Assembly (NCBI GenBank): GCA_018654745.1
Contig: JABILA010000043.1
Span: 1 to 64,000, forward strand
Direction: 5' to 3'
Length of the DNA stretch: 64,000 nt
DNA from: Alphaproteobacteria bacterium
GTDB lineage: Bacteria > Pseudomonadota > Alphaproteobacteria > UBA2966
The position numbers were made by a program, and so were the translations under genes. Below the pieces are notes generated by a model, which made no database searches, had not been told where the DNA came from, and saw only the letters and a program-made list of their open reading frames with translations. This document shows positions 47,284-57,099 of this stretch, piece by piece. The stretch's first letter is position 1, and every line of letters begins with the position of its first letter.

Positions 47284-47826
47284 ATGGAACAGCCCCCCCT
47301 TGCCAAAAGTTTTCACCACATGGCCCTGGAAGTCTCGGAACCGGAAACTTCCATCGCGTTTTACCGCGACGTATTTGGTCTTAAACTGACAGAACGCCAC
47401 CAGGCCAGCGAAGTCGAAGCCATTCCGGTTGAGCTGATATTCCTGCGTCTGGCCGGTAACCATCATGATCTGGTGCTCGCCCACAATCCGGCCAAAACAT
47501 ACCGCAAGGCGGCAGACATGAACCCGCTGGACGGACCACCCGGATTTCATCATTTCGCCTTTGAATATAACAGCCGCGAAGACTGGTTGGCACAATTGGA
47601 GCGTGTCGAAAAAGCCGGAATGGAAATCGTTCGCGGCCCCGTCGTGCACAGCCCCTGGCATCCACGCGGCGAAGGATCATGGGGAGAGAATGAATCGTTT
47701 TACATTCTTGATCCGGACGGTCACCGCATAGAACTGTTCTGCGATATGGCCTCCATCGGCAATGACGGCAGTTTTATTGATGCTTATGGCCAGAAAATCG
47801 AAGGGCCTGTTGTCGACGAGATCTAG
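47284..47826 (+). CDS. VOC family metalloprotein, extradiol-dioxygenase/glyoxalase-like
   Basis: 180 residues; the ATG has AAGGA upstream. Two beta-alpha-beta-beta-beta modules form a VOC fold with the 2-His-1-Glu type metal ligands visible in SFHHMALEVSEPE, PGFHHFAFEYN and GHRIELFCDM. This suits an extradiol ring-cleavage dioxygenase or glyoxalase-like isomerase. It is the last gene of the GntR-Mo operon, 11 bp after the small subunit, and probably acts on the Mo enzyme's product. It is followed by a hairpin. Confidence 0.85.
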   Translation: MEQPPLAKSFHHMALEVSEPETSIAFYRDVFGLKLTERHQASEVEAIPVELIFLRLAGNHHDLVLAHNPAKTYRKAADMNPLDGPPGFHHFAFEYNSREDWLAQLERVEKAGMEIVRGPVVHSPWHPRGEGSWGENESFYILDPDGHRIELFCDMASIGNDGSFIDAYGQKIEGPVVDEI

Positions 47827-47844
47827 TCGAGATCACGTGGCTAC

Positions 47845-47882
47845 TTTCTGAAAGTGGGGAACGACACCCGCTTTCAGGAAGC
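47845..47882. terminator. Shared terminator hairpin between VOC and Tm-1-like genes
   Basis: CTGAAAGTGGG pairs with CCCGCTTTCAG around a short loop, with one G-T pair. It overlaps the stop of the convergent UPF0261 gene and could act in both directions. Confidence 0.55.
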
Positions 47883-49109
47883 CTCCACGGTGCCAGCCGA
47901 CACCCAGCCGTCAAAAATCTCCATCGCCAGATCTGTGAATGCCTCATCATTAATGTGGCAATCCAGTTCGGTCATCTGAATGGAGGGTGCCACGGTTGTG
48001 CGCAGTTCATCCATGAAGGCATCCAGTCCCTCAGGATCATGACAATCACCCCCCGGGCGATCCCATTCCTCGATCCCTTTATTGGGCAGGATCAAATGAA
48101 CCGGTGCCGGGCTTTCTCCAATTCGCTGATTTAGTTCACGCGCAATTTCACGGCGTTCCTTGATATTATAGTAGGTGTTCTTGATCAGTTTGTTGTGGGT
48201 GTGGATCGGGCGATCCTGAAACGCTTCCGGAATTTCCTGCCAACCAGCGAAGTCAATCAGATCCATACAGCCAGGGGCGACGATTTGTGGAATCCCGGCA
48301 CGGCCTGCATTCAGGAACCGGTCCTTACCCGCATTCACAACGGAGCCAGCCAGGAGATTACCAAGCTCACAACCGGCAAAGTCCATCACACAGACAAAAC
48401 CTTTTTGTGCAGCAATTTGTTCGAAGGCCATGCCACCCATGCCCATGGCGTGAAAGACAGCCACTTCGTAGCCGCGATCTTCCAGGGCAGGTTTCAGGAC
48501 CTTGATATATTTCAGGCAACTGGTCCCAAGTGACGTAATACCAACGATGGGTCTCTCGCCTTTGGGGGGTTCAACCGCCCGGGCAGCACCGAGAACACCT
48601 CCGGCGGCCTGCGACAAGGATGATTTGCAAATCGAATTAAGCCCATAAAGCCCACCGGCCCAGAGGATCATCTGAATATCCGGGAACAGGCGTTCAGCCG
48701 GGATAATGGCCGAAAACGACACCGTTGAGACAATATATTTCGGCACGCCCAGAGTCAGGACCTGGCAAACATCCAGAGCCAGATCAGTGCCCATCGTCCC
48801 TCCCAGAATCACAACGCCATCAAATATTCCATCAGCCTGCAACTGTTTCACCAGCGCACAGGCACCATCGGACATGATCTCCATGGCAACATGTTCGCTG
48901 CCACTGTCGATGGCGGTCTGGATCGAACTGCCCCCTGCTTTGGCGACATCATTCTTTGAATAGTCCGTCGATTTGGCGGGATCGCCTAGAACGCTGACAT
49001 CCATGGTCAACACCGCGCCACCCATAAACCGGATGCGGTCCGCCATATATTCAAGTTCATCATTTTTTGTATCGTACGTACCAATGACGAGAATTGTCTT
49101 GTCTGTCAT
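47874..49109 (-). CDS. Tm-1-like ATP-binding domain protein (UPF0261)
   Basis: 411 residues covering the full Tm-1/UPF0261 fold. Visible are the start ILVIGTYDTKNDELEYMADRI, VVILGGTMGTDLALD, GITSLGTSCLKYIK and FHAMGMGGMAFEQIA. The family was named after the tomato Tm-1 resistance protein; bacterial members are biochemically undefined and tend to sit in catabolic operons. It is the last gene of the leftward TctCBA-flavoprotein operon, 21 bp after the oxidase. Confidence 0.88.
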   Translation of the reverse strand: MTDKTILVIGTYDTKNDELEYMADRIRFMGGAVLTMDVSVLGDPAKSTDYSKNDVAKAGGSSIQTAIDSGSEHVAMEIMSDGACALVKQLQADGIFDGVVILGGTMGTDLALDVCQVLTLGVPKYIVSTVSFSAIIPAERLFPDIQMILWAGGLYGLNSICKSSLSQAAGGVLGAARAVEPPKGERPIVGITSLGTSCLKYIKVLKPALEDRGYEVAVFHAMGMGGMAFEQIAAQKGFVCVMDFAGCELGNLLAGSVVNAGKDRFLNAGRAGIPQIVAPGCMDLIDFAGWQEIPEAFQDRPIHTHNKLIKNTYYNIKERREIARELNQRIGESPAPVHLILPNKGIEEWDRPGGDCHDPEGLDAFMDELRTTVAPSIQMTELDCHINDEAFTDLAMEIFDGWVSAGTVEAS

Positions 49110-49130
49110 TTCGTTCTCCCTGTGCGGACT

Positions 49131-51593
49131 TCAACCACGCATTATTTCACCGGTTGGATCATAGAAAGGTGCAAGTTGCGTGCGCAACGGATACTTCTGC
49201 CCGGCAATTTGCACTTCAAATCCTCCTTCATCGACCCACGTTTTGCTGACCCCGTCAGCATTATGCAAACTTGCCAGACCGATCATCGCCTCCAGCCGGA
49301 AGCCCCAGTCCCCTGATGTGACATGACCAACAATCTTGCCGCCCTTCCAGACAGGTTCATTGTGGATCAGATAGGGACCGGATTTGGCATCAATACCATC
49401 AACGATGATTGAAACAGTTCGATGCGCCGTTGCCGGACCACCAGCCTTTTGCTCAGCCAGGGTCTGTTTCCCGAGGAATTCCATTTCCTTGTTCAGGTTA
49501 ACGACAAAACCCAGGCCGGCTTCATAAGGCGTATCTTCCTCGGCGATATCATGGCCAAAGTGGCGAAATCCCTTTTCAAGTCGGCAGGCGTTCATGGCGA
49601 ACATACCCATATGCTTCAGGCCCAGCGGATCACCAGCTTCAATCAGCGCTTCATAAACCCCGGCAGCAAATTCTGTTGGTATCATCAACTCGTAACCAAG
49701 TTCGCCCAGAAAGGAACGACGGATCGCCCAGCCACGGCCATAGGCCATATCGATCTCGCGAGCTGAGCCATATGGAAACGCTTCATTGGAAAGATCGTCT
49801 TCCGAAATTTCCGACAGGATTTCGCGTGAGCGAGGCCCATGGATCGTCAGCAGCGCCCAGGCTGATGTGGCGTCGAAAATTTCAAACTGCCAATCATCGT
49901 CAGCATGATCCCTGATCCACGCCTGATCACGCATCTGACTGGGATGGCCGCTGATGACCATAAAGCCTTGCGGTGCGATACGGGTAACCGTGACATCCGC
50001 TTCGATCCCGCCGCGATGATTGAGGAACTGCGTATAAACCGAGGTTCCAGTTTCAACATCCATTTCCGCGCCACAAACCCGGTTCAAAGCGCGAACGGCA
50101 TCCGGGCCCTGCACCTGGATTTTTGCATACATCGACTGGTCAATAAGCACAGCGGCATCTCTCGCGGCCAGACATTCCGCCTGCACATGATCAGACCAGT
50201 CTTTCCAGCGAAGGTTTGGCTCTTCATTCCAGACATCACCTTCAGCGCTGTAGTACATGGGAACTTCCCAGCCAATTCGCTCAGCGAACATGCCCCCTGC
50301 TTCCACCAGGCGATCATGCAAAGGAACCCGACGGACCCCGCGGGCAGAATGCACCTGACGACCAACCCAACTGACACCGTAATGGAACCCGACCGATTCT
50401 GTGCTGCGTTCCCGATTGTATCTGGTGTTGCGCTGAAACGGATGCGCCCTGCGCGCCATCATCGGGCCCATACCCCGTGACGGTGCCCCGTCGATCATCC
50501 ATTCAGCCATCGTCAGCCCGACGCCACCGGAATTCAGAATACCGTTGGAGTTCATCCCGGTTGCCACATAAAGTCCGGCAAGTTCGCTTACGGGTCCCAG
50601 ATAGGGACGACCGTCGGGGGTAAAGCTTTCCGGTCCATTGAAGAATGTCTGGATGCCCAGTTCTCCGAGAGCTGGCATGCGGGTAAACATCCGTTCCAGT
50701 TCGGGTTCAACATGATCCATATCAAAGGGCAATTCATCAAATTCAAAATCTTCGGGAATACCCTCTTGTCCGTAAGGCTTTCCCTTTGCCTCAAAGCCAC
50801 CGATCAACAGTTTGCCGGTATCTTCCTTCCAGTAAGTTCGTTCTTCGGCAATATTCAGGATGGGCTGGTTTCCCGGCAACCCTTCAACAGGTTCGGTGAC
50901 AATATAGAAATGCTCGGTCGCGTGCAGCGGCACCGTCACACCATGAGCTTTGGCGAACAGGTGGCTCCACATGCCACCCGCCAGCAGCACTTTGTCCGTT
51001 GCGATCACACCGTTATCGGTTTCGACCCCGACAACCTTGCCGTCCCGGATAACCAGTTCGGTCACTTTGGTATCTTCGAAAACCTGTGCCCCTTTGGCGC
51101 GTGCACCCTTGGACAGGGCAACAGACACATCCAGGGGATTCACCTGGCCGTTGGAGGGTACAAAAAAGGCAGATTGCACATCACCGGTTTCAATCCAGGG
51201 CCATTTTTCCTGTAACTCGGCAATGGATAACAGCTGACTTTCGATCCCCATTCTTGCGGCATGATCATGACTGCGAAGCAATTGCTCGTGACGCACGTTG
51301 CCCAGGGCGAGGTTAATGGTCCCGTTCGATTTGTACCCGGTTGCCTGCCCGGTTTCGACTTCCAACTCACCAAACAACTTTGTTGTATATTTTCCTAGTT
51401 CAGTTTGCGCTGTGCTGTCTCTCAATTGACCGACAATGCCGGCTGCATGCCAGGTCGTCCCACTGGCAATCTTGCGCCGCTCAAGCAAAACGGCAGGGAC
51501 ACCGCGTTGCGCGAGATGGTAAAGCGTCGAAAGACCAATGATGCCTCCGCCTATGATAACGACCGGTGCTTTCTCGGGAAGTGGCTTGGTCAT
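49131..51593 (-). CDS. Dimethylglycine/sarcosine dehydrogenase-like flavoprotein (DAO-GcvT fusion)
   Basis: 820 residues. The N-terminal FAD domain has VVIIGGGIIGLSTLYHLAQRG and the DAO fold (about 10-375), with a His in the WHAAGIVGQ region typical of covalent FAD attachment. An FAO_M linker and a GcvT/aminomethyltransferase domain (about 425-815) follow. Such enzymes oxidatively demethylate N-methylated amines and pass the one-carbon unit to tetrahydrofolate. Its operon partners (TctCBA uptake system and UPF0261) and the divergent kinase/lyase genes suggest an N-methylated amino compound as substrate, but the exact one is unknown. Confidence 0.9.
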   Translation of the reverse strand: MTKPLPEKAPVVIIGGGIIGLSTLYHLAQRGVPAVLLERRKIASGTTWHAAGIVGQLRDSTAQTELGKYTTKLFGELEVETGQATGYKSNGTINLALGNVRHEQLLRSHDHAARMGIESQLLSIAELQEKWPWIETGDVQSAFFVPSNGQVNPLDVSVALSKGARAKGAQVFEDTKVTELVIRDGKVVGVETDNGVIATDKVLLAGGMWSHLFAKAHGVTVPLHATEHFYIVTEPVEGLPGNQPILNIAEERTYWKEDTGKLLIGGFEAKGKPYGQEGIPEDFEFDELPFDMDHVEPELERMFTRMPALGELGIQTFFNGPESFTPDGRPYLGPVSELAGLYVATGMNSNGILNSGGVGLTMAEWMIDGAPSRGMGPMMARRAHPFQRNTRYNRERSTESVGFHYGVSWVGRQVHSARGVRRVPLHDRLVEAGGMFAERIGWEVPMYYSAEGDVWNEEPNLRWKDWSDHVQAECLAARDAAVLIDQSMYAKIQVQGPDAVRALNRVCGAEMDVETGTSVYTQFLNHRGGIEADVTVTRIAPQGFMVISGHPSQMRDQAWIRDHADDDWQFEIFDATSAWALLTIHGPRSREILSEISEDDLSNEAFPYGSAREIDMAYGRGWAIRRSFLGELGYELMIPTEFAAGVYEALIEAGDPLGLKHMGMFAMNACRLEKGFRHFGHDIAEEDTPYEAGLGFVVNLNKEMEFLGKQTLAEQKAGGPATAHRTVSIIVDGIDAKSGPYLIHNEPVWKGGKIVGHVTSGDWGFRLEAMIGLASLHNADGVSKTWVDEGGFEVQIAGQKYPLRTQLAPFYDPTGEIMRG

Positions 51594-51663
51594 GTCCTCT
51601 GCATTTTCTTGCTGTTGGTGTTTGCCTCAGGCAGGTGTCAAGTTCAGGTCAGGAAATCGGGCA

Positions 51664-53187
51664 TCAACGCATTTGCGAATCTTCGACATCGTGACTGATT
51701 TCGTCTTCACGCAGTTTGTTCCGGTGTTCGATGATCATCGTTCGAATATGCAGGCCGATAATGATCAGGATCATGACAGCGATGATGGCTGCGATCGGTC
51801 GATCAACAAAATCCAGAGGTGATTTCACCCTTGCCATTGAACTCCTGAGTTTGACCTCCATGATGCCACCCAGAACCATGCCGAGAATGATCGGCACGAC
51901 AGGCAGGTTCAACCTTTTAAGAACCAGACCCAACACACCGAAACCGGCCGACATGGCACAATCCACAACCGAATTACGCAGACTGTAAACGCCGACAAAA
52001 CTGAGCGTCAGAATGAGCACACCGAGAAACCGGGTCGGAATCTGAATAATCTTGATCAGTATATTTGTTGAGGACAGCAGGAAAACAATCACGATCAGAT
52101 TCAGAATAATCATCGAGATATAAAGCGCGTAAACAAAATCCATATGATTCTGGAACAGTTGCGGGCCGGGAATGACGTTATGGACATAAAAGACCGATAA
52201 CATCATCGCCGTAAGCGCTTCGCCAGGTATCCCCAATGCCAGAAGCGGTATCATGGCGGCAGCCGGAACGGCATTATTTGCGGCTTCAGATGCAATCAAT
52301 CCTTCGGGCGATCCTTTGCCGAAGGCATCCGGGTTTTTCGATGTTTTCTGGGCATAAGTATAAGACATGAACTGTGCCGTAAATTCTCCGACGCCAGGGA
52401 TCATGCCCATCATGACGCCGAAGCCGCCAGCGACAGTCGCCACACGCTTGTGCCCCAAAAATTCTTTCATTGCGTTCAGAAGACTGCCCCGGACGGGTTG
52501 CGGATGCGGTGTCTCGTCTTTTTGCACCAACAATACAAATGCCTGGCTCAGGGCAAAAAGGCCCAGAACAACAACGATCAGATCAAACCCGGATTGCAGC
52601 CAGTCTTGTCCGAAAGTAAAGCGCTGGGTGTATTTCACAGGCTCCAGCCCGACGGTATTCAGGAATATACCAAAGGCGGCCAACATACCCGCTGCAAAAA
52701 TTTGTCCGCGGTGGGCCAGAACCACAAGAATAATGCCCATAAGCGCCGCCAGAAAAATCTCGCGACTGCCAAAATGTGGAGCGATCATTGCCAGAAGTGG
52801 CGATAACAGGATCAACGCAAGAACAGATAAAAGTCCGCCAAACAAGGATGCAGAATAGGCCAGTGCCAATGCCCGACGGGCGTCGCCAGCCTTTGTCATG
52901 GGATGGCCATCGTACGTGGTCAGCGCATTTACGGCAGTGCCGGGTGTGTTGATCAAAATTGCAGGGAGGGCGCCGCCGAACATGGACGATCCGTAAATGC
53001 CCAACAGCATGACCAGTCCGACAAGGGGTTCAAATGCGAACGTCGTAGGCAAAAGAATGGCAATTGCAACGGCGGGTCCAACACCGGGGATGGCCCCGAT
53101 GATGACGCCACCAACCGAGCCAACCATGAGGGCCAGAAATACGTCCCAACGGGCGATGAGATCCAGACCAGAAAATAGTGCGTCCAT
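51664..53187 (-). CDS. tctA: Tripartite tricarboxylate transporter, large permease (TctA)
   Basis: 507 residues with about 12 hydrophobic segments. Family signatures: GGVIIGAIPGVGPAVAIAILLP and GMIPGVGEFTAQFMSYTYAQK, the two symmetric loops, and LLGIYGSSMFGGALPAILINTPGT. It lies 11 bp after TctB and 70 bp before the flavoprotein gene. Confidence 0.95.
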   Translation of the reverse strand: MDALFSGLDLIARWDVFLALMVGSVGGVIIGAIPGVGPAVAIAILLPTTFAFEPLVGLVMLLGIYGSSMFGGALPAILINTPGTAVNALTTYDGHPMTKAGDARRALALAYSASLFGGLLSVLALILLSPLLAMIAPHFGSREIFLAALMGIILVVLAHRGQIFAAGMLAAFGIFLNTVGLEPVKYTQRFTFGQDWLQSGFDLIVVVLGLFALSQAFVLLVQKDETPHPQPVRGSLLNAMKEFLGHKRVATVAGGFGVMMGMIPGVGEFTAQFMSYTYAQKTSKNPDAFGKGSPEGLIASEAANNAVPAAAMIPLLALGIPGEALTAMMLSVFYVHNVIPGPQLFQNHMDFVYALYISMIILNLIVIVFLLSSTNILIKIIQIPTRFLGVLILTLSFVGVYSLRNSVVDCAMSAGFGVLGLVLKRLNLPVVPIILGMVLGGIMEVKLRSSMARVKSPLDFVDRPIAAIIAVMILIIIGLHIRTMIIEHRNKLREDEISHDVEDSQMR

Positions 53188-53198
53188 TTCCAGATCCC

Positions 53199-53738
53199 CT
53201 AGAAGTAAGTCAGCATAAAGCTGCGCAACGCCGTCGGCAGCAGCTCATATATTTCGCCGCCAGGAACTTTTACCTGGAGGAAGGATTTGAATAGAATAAC
53301 GATCACCACAGCAGATCCCGTCGCCGCCATCCAGGCCTGGCGGCCCCTGTATCCCAATCGATAAGTTATCGTCACTGTGAACAGGATCGTTGAAAACAAA
53401 TACCCTGCCAGCGGAACGATTGCGACATACACCATAAACCAGATGACATACTCCAAAGATCGAAGCCAGAATGTGACTTCCTGCCATCGCCCGTCCAGAC
53501 GAGGTGAAACGAAGGAGCTTATGGCATGAAGGGCCGCAAAAACCGTCATGAGTCCAATCGACAGAATGGGCCAGAACGCAGGTTGGGCGAACAATTTCGT
53601 TCGCTTTACGAACACTGTCTGATCCGGAATGTTGGCCAGCAGGAATAAACCGAACATCAGAAAAACCATCGCGAAGAAAAAGTCTCCGGGGCGACGGTAT
53701 CGTTTGAACATTTCCTGCAGTGTCTTGAAGCGTGACAT
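53199..53738 (-). CDS. tctB: Tripartite tricarboxylate transporter, small permease (TctB)
   Basis: 179 residues with four hydrophobic segments (about 18-36, 54-76, 93-125 and 135-155), the TctB pattern. It lies between TctC and TctA in the same direction. The gap of 78 bp after TctC is usual for these operons. Confidence 0.9.
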   Translation of the reverse strand: MSRFKTLQEMFKRYRRPGDFFFAMVFLMFGLFLLANIPDQTVFVKRTKLFAQPAFWPILSIGLMTVFAALHAISSFVSPRLDGRWQEVTFWLRSLEYVIWFMVYVAIVPLAGYLFSTILFTVTITYRLGYRGRQAWMAATGSAVVIVILFKSFLQVKVPGGEIYELLPTALRSFMLTYF

Positions 53739-53816
53739 GTGTTTTCAAACCGGCCTGTTGGTACGCGTTTGACGGAAAACGGGCGTCAACCCAAAAAAGC
53801 TGACGCCCGATGCAGG

Positions 53817-54761
53817 TTACTTCTTGGTGATCAGGGCTTCAATACGACCCAGAGTTTCCATGTCTTTTCCGATTTGGGTGGTCGAATCTGCCGCATTGCG
53901 CCAATAGATCAAGGCACCGGTTTCGGCCGCAATTTTCTGGGCCTTGGCTGACAGCATAGCCTTTTTGGCAACAGCTTCGATTTTCGCGCGGACATTAGCA
54001 GGTGTGTCCTTGTGAACGAAAATACCGTTCCACAGGGAAACAGCCAGGCTGGGCTGCAATTCAGCCACAGTCGGGGTATTCGGCGTCAACGGAATACGTT
54101 TGTCACCGATTGACGCCAGAACATTCACCTTGTCCATGCAAGGCAAGATCAATTGCAGACTTGTGTTGATGACGTCAACGTCGCCTGACGCAAGCGTGTT
54201 GCAATCCAGCGTGTCAAAAGCAGTTTCAGAATCAAAATCAAATTTCATGGTTTTGGCCAGCGCGAATGTTACTTGCGTTGGCACCAGGAACGATCCGAAG
54301 TGACCAAGAGCCACCTCATTTTTCTTCGCATGAGCAGCCAGGCCATTGATATCGGAATAGGGCTGGTCCTTCGATGCCGCGATGACAAAAGGATAGGTCA
54401 GGAAGACGCCAACCGGCTCAAACGGATTTGGGGCCAGGGCTGGAATACCGACATGGGGTCCAACAATAGGAATGTCGATCACAAAGGAGCCAATTGTATA
54501 GCCATCAGCTTTGGCACCGGCGACTTCAGCAGCACCAGGAAATGGTCCACCGCCACCACCGGGCTTGTTGATGACAGCGGCAGGCACACCATAGGTCTTT
54601 TGGAATTCGTCAGCGATCAACCGGGTCAAAATATCCTCAAGGTCCCCGGGCGGGAACGGTACGACAAAATTGACAGGCTTTTCAGGATATTCGGCGGCGG
54701 CATAGGTAGGCGAAAAAATGGCGGCGGCCATCAATACGCTGGCGATCAGTGTTTTCTTCAA
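53817..54761 (-). CDS. tctC: Tripartite tricarboxylate transporter substrate-binding protein (TctC)
   Basis: 314 residues from a TTG at 54761 with GGGAGG seven bases upstream; the open frame to 54776 is longer by five codons but would place this site inside the gene. A signal peptide ends at about AAAEYPEKP. The mature protein shows NFVVPFPPGDLEDILTR and VINKPGGGGGPFPGAAEVAGAKADGYTIG, the Bug-type ligand loops. The ligand is probably a carboxylate. It heads the leftward operon opposite IclR. Confidence 0.92.
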   Translation of the reverse strand: MKKTLIASVLMAAAIFSPTYAAAEYPEKPVNFVVPFPPGDLEDILTRLIADEFQKTYGVPAAVINKPGGGGGPFPGAAEVAGAKADGYTIGSFVIDIPIVGPHVGIPALAPNPFEPVGVFLTYPFVIAASKDQPYSDINGLAAHAKKNEVALGHFGSFLVPTQVTFALAKTMKFDFDSETAFDTLDCNTLASGDVDVINTSLQLILPCMDKVNVLASIGDKRIPLTPNTPTVAELQPSLAVSLWNGIFVHKDTPANVRAKIEAVAKKAMLSAKAQKIAAETGALIYWRNAADSTTQIGKDMETLGRIEALITKK

Positions 54762-54820
54762 CGGAAGTCCTCCCAATGTAAATTCAAAATCTAATCAATC
54801 TCGATCTGGATTTTATTATA

Positions 54821-54839
54821 AGTATCATTATTTGATACC
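54821..54839. promoter_or_regulatory. Inverted repeat, probable IclR operator
   Basis: GTATCA (54822-54827) and TGATAC (54833-54838) are exact inverted repeats separated by 5 bp in an AT-rich stretch between the divergent tctC and iclR genes. Confidence 0.5.
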
Positions 54840-54946
54840 TTTGTTTCATTTTATTATTGCAACCTAATTGGTTTTCTGTCAACACTTACCTTCACCAGGT
54901 CGCGCCATTACGCCATTTGCGCGCTCACCAAACGGAGACAAGTTTC

Positions 54947-55732
54947 TTGGGGACAATCACCAAAGCATTGACAATGCTTAACTTTTTTTCTGCCGAGCAT
55001 TCAGAAATCGGGCTTGCTAACTTTGTCAGACTTACAGGACGTGACAAGGCAACTGTACGGCGTCATCTGATCGAACTGGAGGAAAACGGTTTCCTCGAGC
55101 AGAACCCCGCGAGCCGGGGTTATCGACTTGGACCTTCAATATTGAGATTGGCTGCTGTCAGGGAATTACACTTCCCGGCCGTCAGCGCAGCGGCACCCAT
55201 CGTCACCGAAATTGCAGAAACCCTGGGCGAGCTGGTTCATACGGCGCTTCTACAAAACAACATGATGTCGCATTTGTATAATGCCGACCCGCAAATTCAC
55301 GGCACGCGCGTCATTTTTGACGAAGCCGAAATGTTGCCTTTGCATGCGACCTCATCTGGTCTTGCCATGCTGGCCTTTGGGCCTCCTGCACTGGAGGATA
55401 TTGTCCTGTCCGGTCCGCTTGACCCCTTCACACCAAAAACGGTTGTCGACAAAAGCGTTCTTGTTGGCTTGATTGAACAGGCAAGGGAAAGAGGCTTCAG
55501 TTTCGGTGATCAGGGCTTTACTGATGAAGTGTTTTCTTTTGCGGTGCCGATTTTTGGCCCGGAAGAAATTGCAGTAGGTACAATTGCGGTGCCCGTTCCG
55601 GTTTCACGTTTGAACGATGAAAAGAAATCCCAAATTCTGAAAGTCCTTAAAAAAGGCTGTGAAGATGCCTCACGTTCCTTTGGCGGAAAAGTGCCCGCGC
55701 ATGTCCGCGAGGCATGGAGCAGAAGTATCTGA
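54947..55732 (+). CDS. IclR family transcriptional regulator
   Basis: 261 residues from TTG at 54947, chosen for GGAG nine bases upstream and because the IclR family normally starts just before this helix. The frame is open from 54857. The winged helix is at about 5-65 (IGLANFVRLTGRDKATVRRHLIELEENGFLEQ) and the effector domain at about 80-255 (LHATSSGLAMLAFG). It controls, probably, both the divergent tct operon and the downstream aminotransferase-kinase pair. Confidence 0.92.
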   Translation: MGTITKALTMLNFFSAEHSEIGLANFVRLTGRDKATVRRHLIELEENGFLEQNPASRGYRLGPSILRLAAVRELHFPAVSAAAPIVTEIAETLGELVHTALLQNNMMSHLYNADPQIHGTRVIFDEAEMLPLHATSSGLAMLAFGPPALEDIVLSGPLDPFTPKTVVDKSVLVGLIEQARERGFSFGDQGFTDEVFSFAVPIFGPEEIAVGTIAVPVPVSRLNDEKKSQILKVLKKGCEDASRSFGGKVPAHVREAWSRSI

Positions 55733-55800
55733 GAACTGCGGACAATCAGTCTTGACCGAAGCTGCTTTAGAAACGCATCGAATTGAAAGGCGTAACATTT

Positions 55801-57099
55801 ATGTCTCGCAGCATTTCCCAACTCCTTGAAGACCGGGCGCGCTTGCTTGGCCCCAACGTTTCGACCTTTTACGATGAACCTGTTCATCTGACCAAGGGTG
55901 ATGGTGTCTGGGTATGGGATGCCGACGGGAAAAAGTATCTGGATTGCTACAACAATGTTCCTCACGTCGGACACTGCCATGCAAAAGTTGTCGAGGCGAT
56001 TTGCAAGCAATCTGCGACCCTGAATACCCACACCCGGTATCTGCATGAAGGTATTCTGGATTACGTCGAAAAGCTGACGGCGACCTTCGAGGGGCACCTT
56101 TCAACGGCCATCCTTACCTGCACCGGGTCCGAAGCCAATGACATTGCTCTTCGTATGGCCGAAGCGCGTACGCACAAGCGTGGCGTCATTGCCACCGACC
56201 ATACCTATCACGGCAACACGTCAGCCGTGTCGCAGTTGTCGCGTACCAATCCGCCAACGACGGGATATGGCGGTCATGTCCGACACGTGCCTGCCCCTGA
56301 TAGCTATCGTCCCCTTGGAGGCGAAGGCGGCAAGGCCCACGCCCTGGCATTTGCCGCTGAGGTCAAATCCGCTATTGGTGATCTCGAAGCAAGTGAACAT
56401 GGCTTTTCGTCCATCATTATCTGTCCGTTTTTTGGCAATGAAGGATTTCCTGATCTTGACAAAGGATTTCTTGAACCAACTGAAAAAGTTGTCAGGGAAG
56501 CAGGCGGCATCATTATCGCCGATGAAGTTCAGCCTGGATTCGGTCGCCTTGGCACCCACATGTGGGGTCACCAGAAAAGCGAATTAACACCCGATGTCGT
56601 GACGCTGGGCAAACCAATGGGCAATGGTCATCCAGTTGCCGGCGTTGTTACATCCCTGGAAACCATGACGACTTTTCGGGAATCGTTTCGTTACTTCAAT
56701 ACATTTGGTGGCAATCCCGTCTCTTGCGCTGCGGCCATGGCGGTTCTCAACGTCATGGAAGAAGAAGGTTTGATGGAACAGGCGCGGGATGTCGGTGACT
56801 ACGCACGCGCGGGATTAAAGGAGCTTGCCCAAAGACATGAAGCCATTGGCGATGTTCGCGGTTCCGGATTGTTCTTTGGTGCCGAGATGGTTCTGGACCG
56901 CAATACAAAAGAGCCTGCCATCGACTTCACAAATCGCGTCGCCAACGAAATGCGGCAGCGGGGCGTCTTGTTGAACAAACTTGGTATTCATTACAACACA
57001 CTAAAAATTCGACCTAATCTTCAGTTCACACGCGAGAATGCAGATTTGTTGTTGTCTACACTCGATACAGTTCTGTCGACCGTACCGCTTCATCCATGA
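55801..57099 (+). CDS. Class III aminotransferase, phospholyase-like
   Basis: 432 residues from the ATG at 55801 (AAAGGCG upstream). The PLP lysine is in VTLGKPMGNGHPVA. The region YLDCYNNVPHVGHCHAKVVEAI followed by LNTHTRYLHE is characteristic of the AGXT2L group (ethanolamine-phosphate and 5-phosphohydroxylysine phospholyases), which eliminate phosphate instead of transaminating. The overlap with the kinase gene (ATGA) supports a phosphorylate-then-eliminate route for a hydroxylated amine. Confidence 0.85.
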   Translation: MSRSISQLLEDRARLLGPNVSTFYDEPVHLTKGDGVWVWDADGKKYLDCYNNVPHVGHCHAKVVEAICKQSATLNTHTRYLHEGILDYVEKLTATFEGHLSTAILTCTGSEANDIALRMAEARTHKRGVIATDHTYHGNTSAVSQLSRTNPPTTGYGGHVRHVPAPDSYRPLGGEGGKAHALAFAAEVKSAIGDLEASEHGFSSIIICPFFGNEGFPDLDKGFLEPTEKVVREAGGIIIADEVQPGFGRLGTHMWGHQKSELTPDVVTLGKPMGNGHPVAGVVTSLETMTTFRESFRYFNTFGGNPVSCAAAMAVLNVMEEEGLMEQARDVGDYARAGLKELAQRHEAIGDVRGSGLFFGAEMVLDRNTKEPAIDFTNRVANEMRQRGVLLNKLGIHYNTLKIRPNLQFTRENADLLLSTLDTVLSTVPLHP

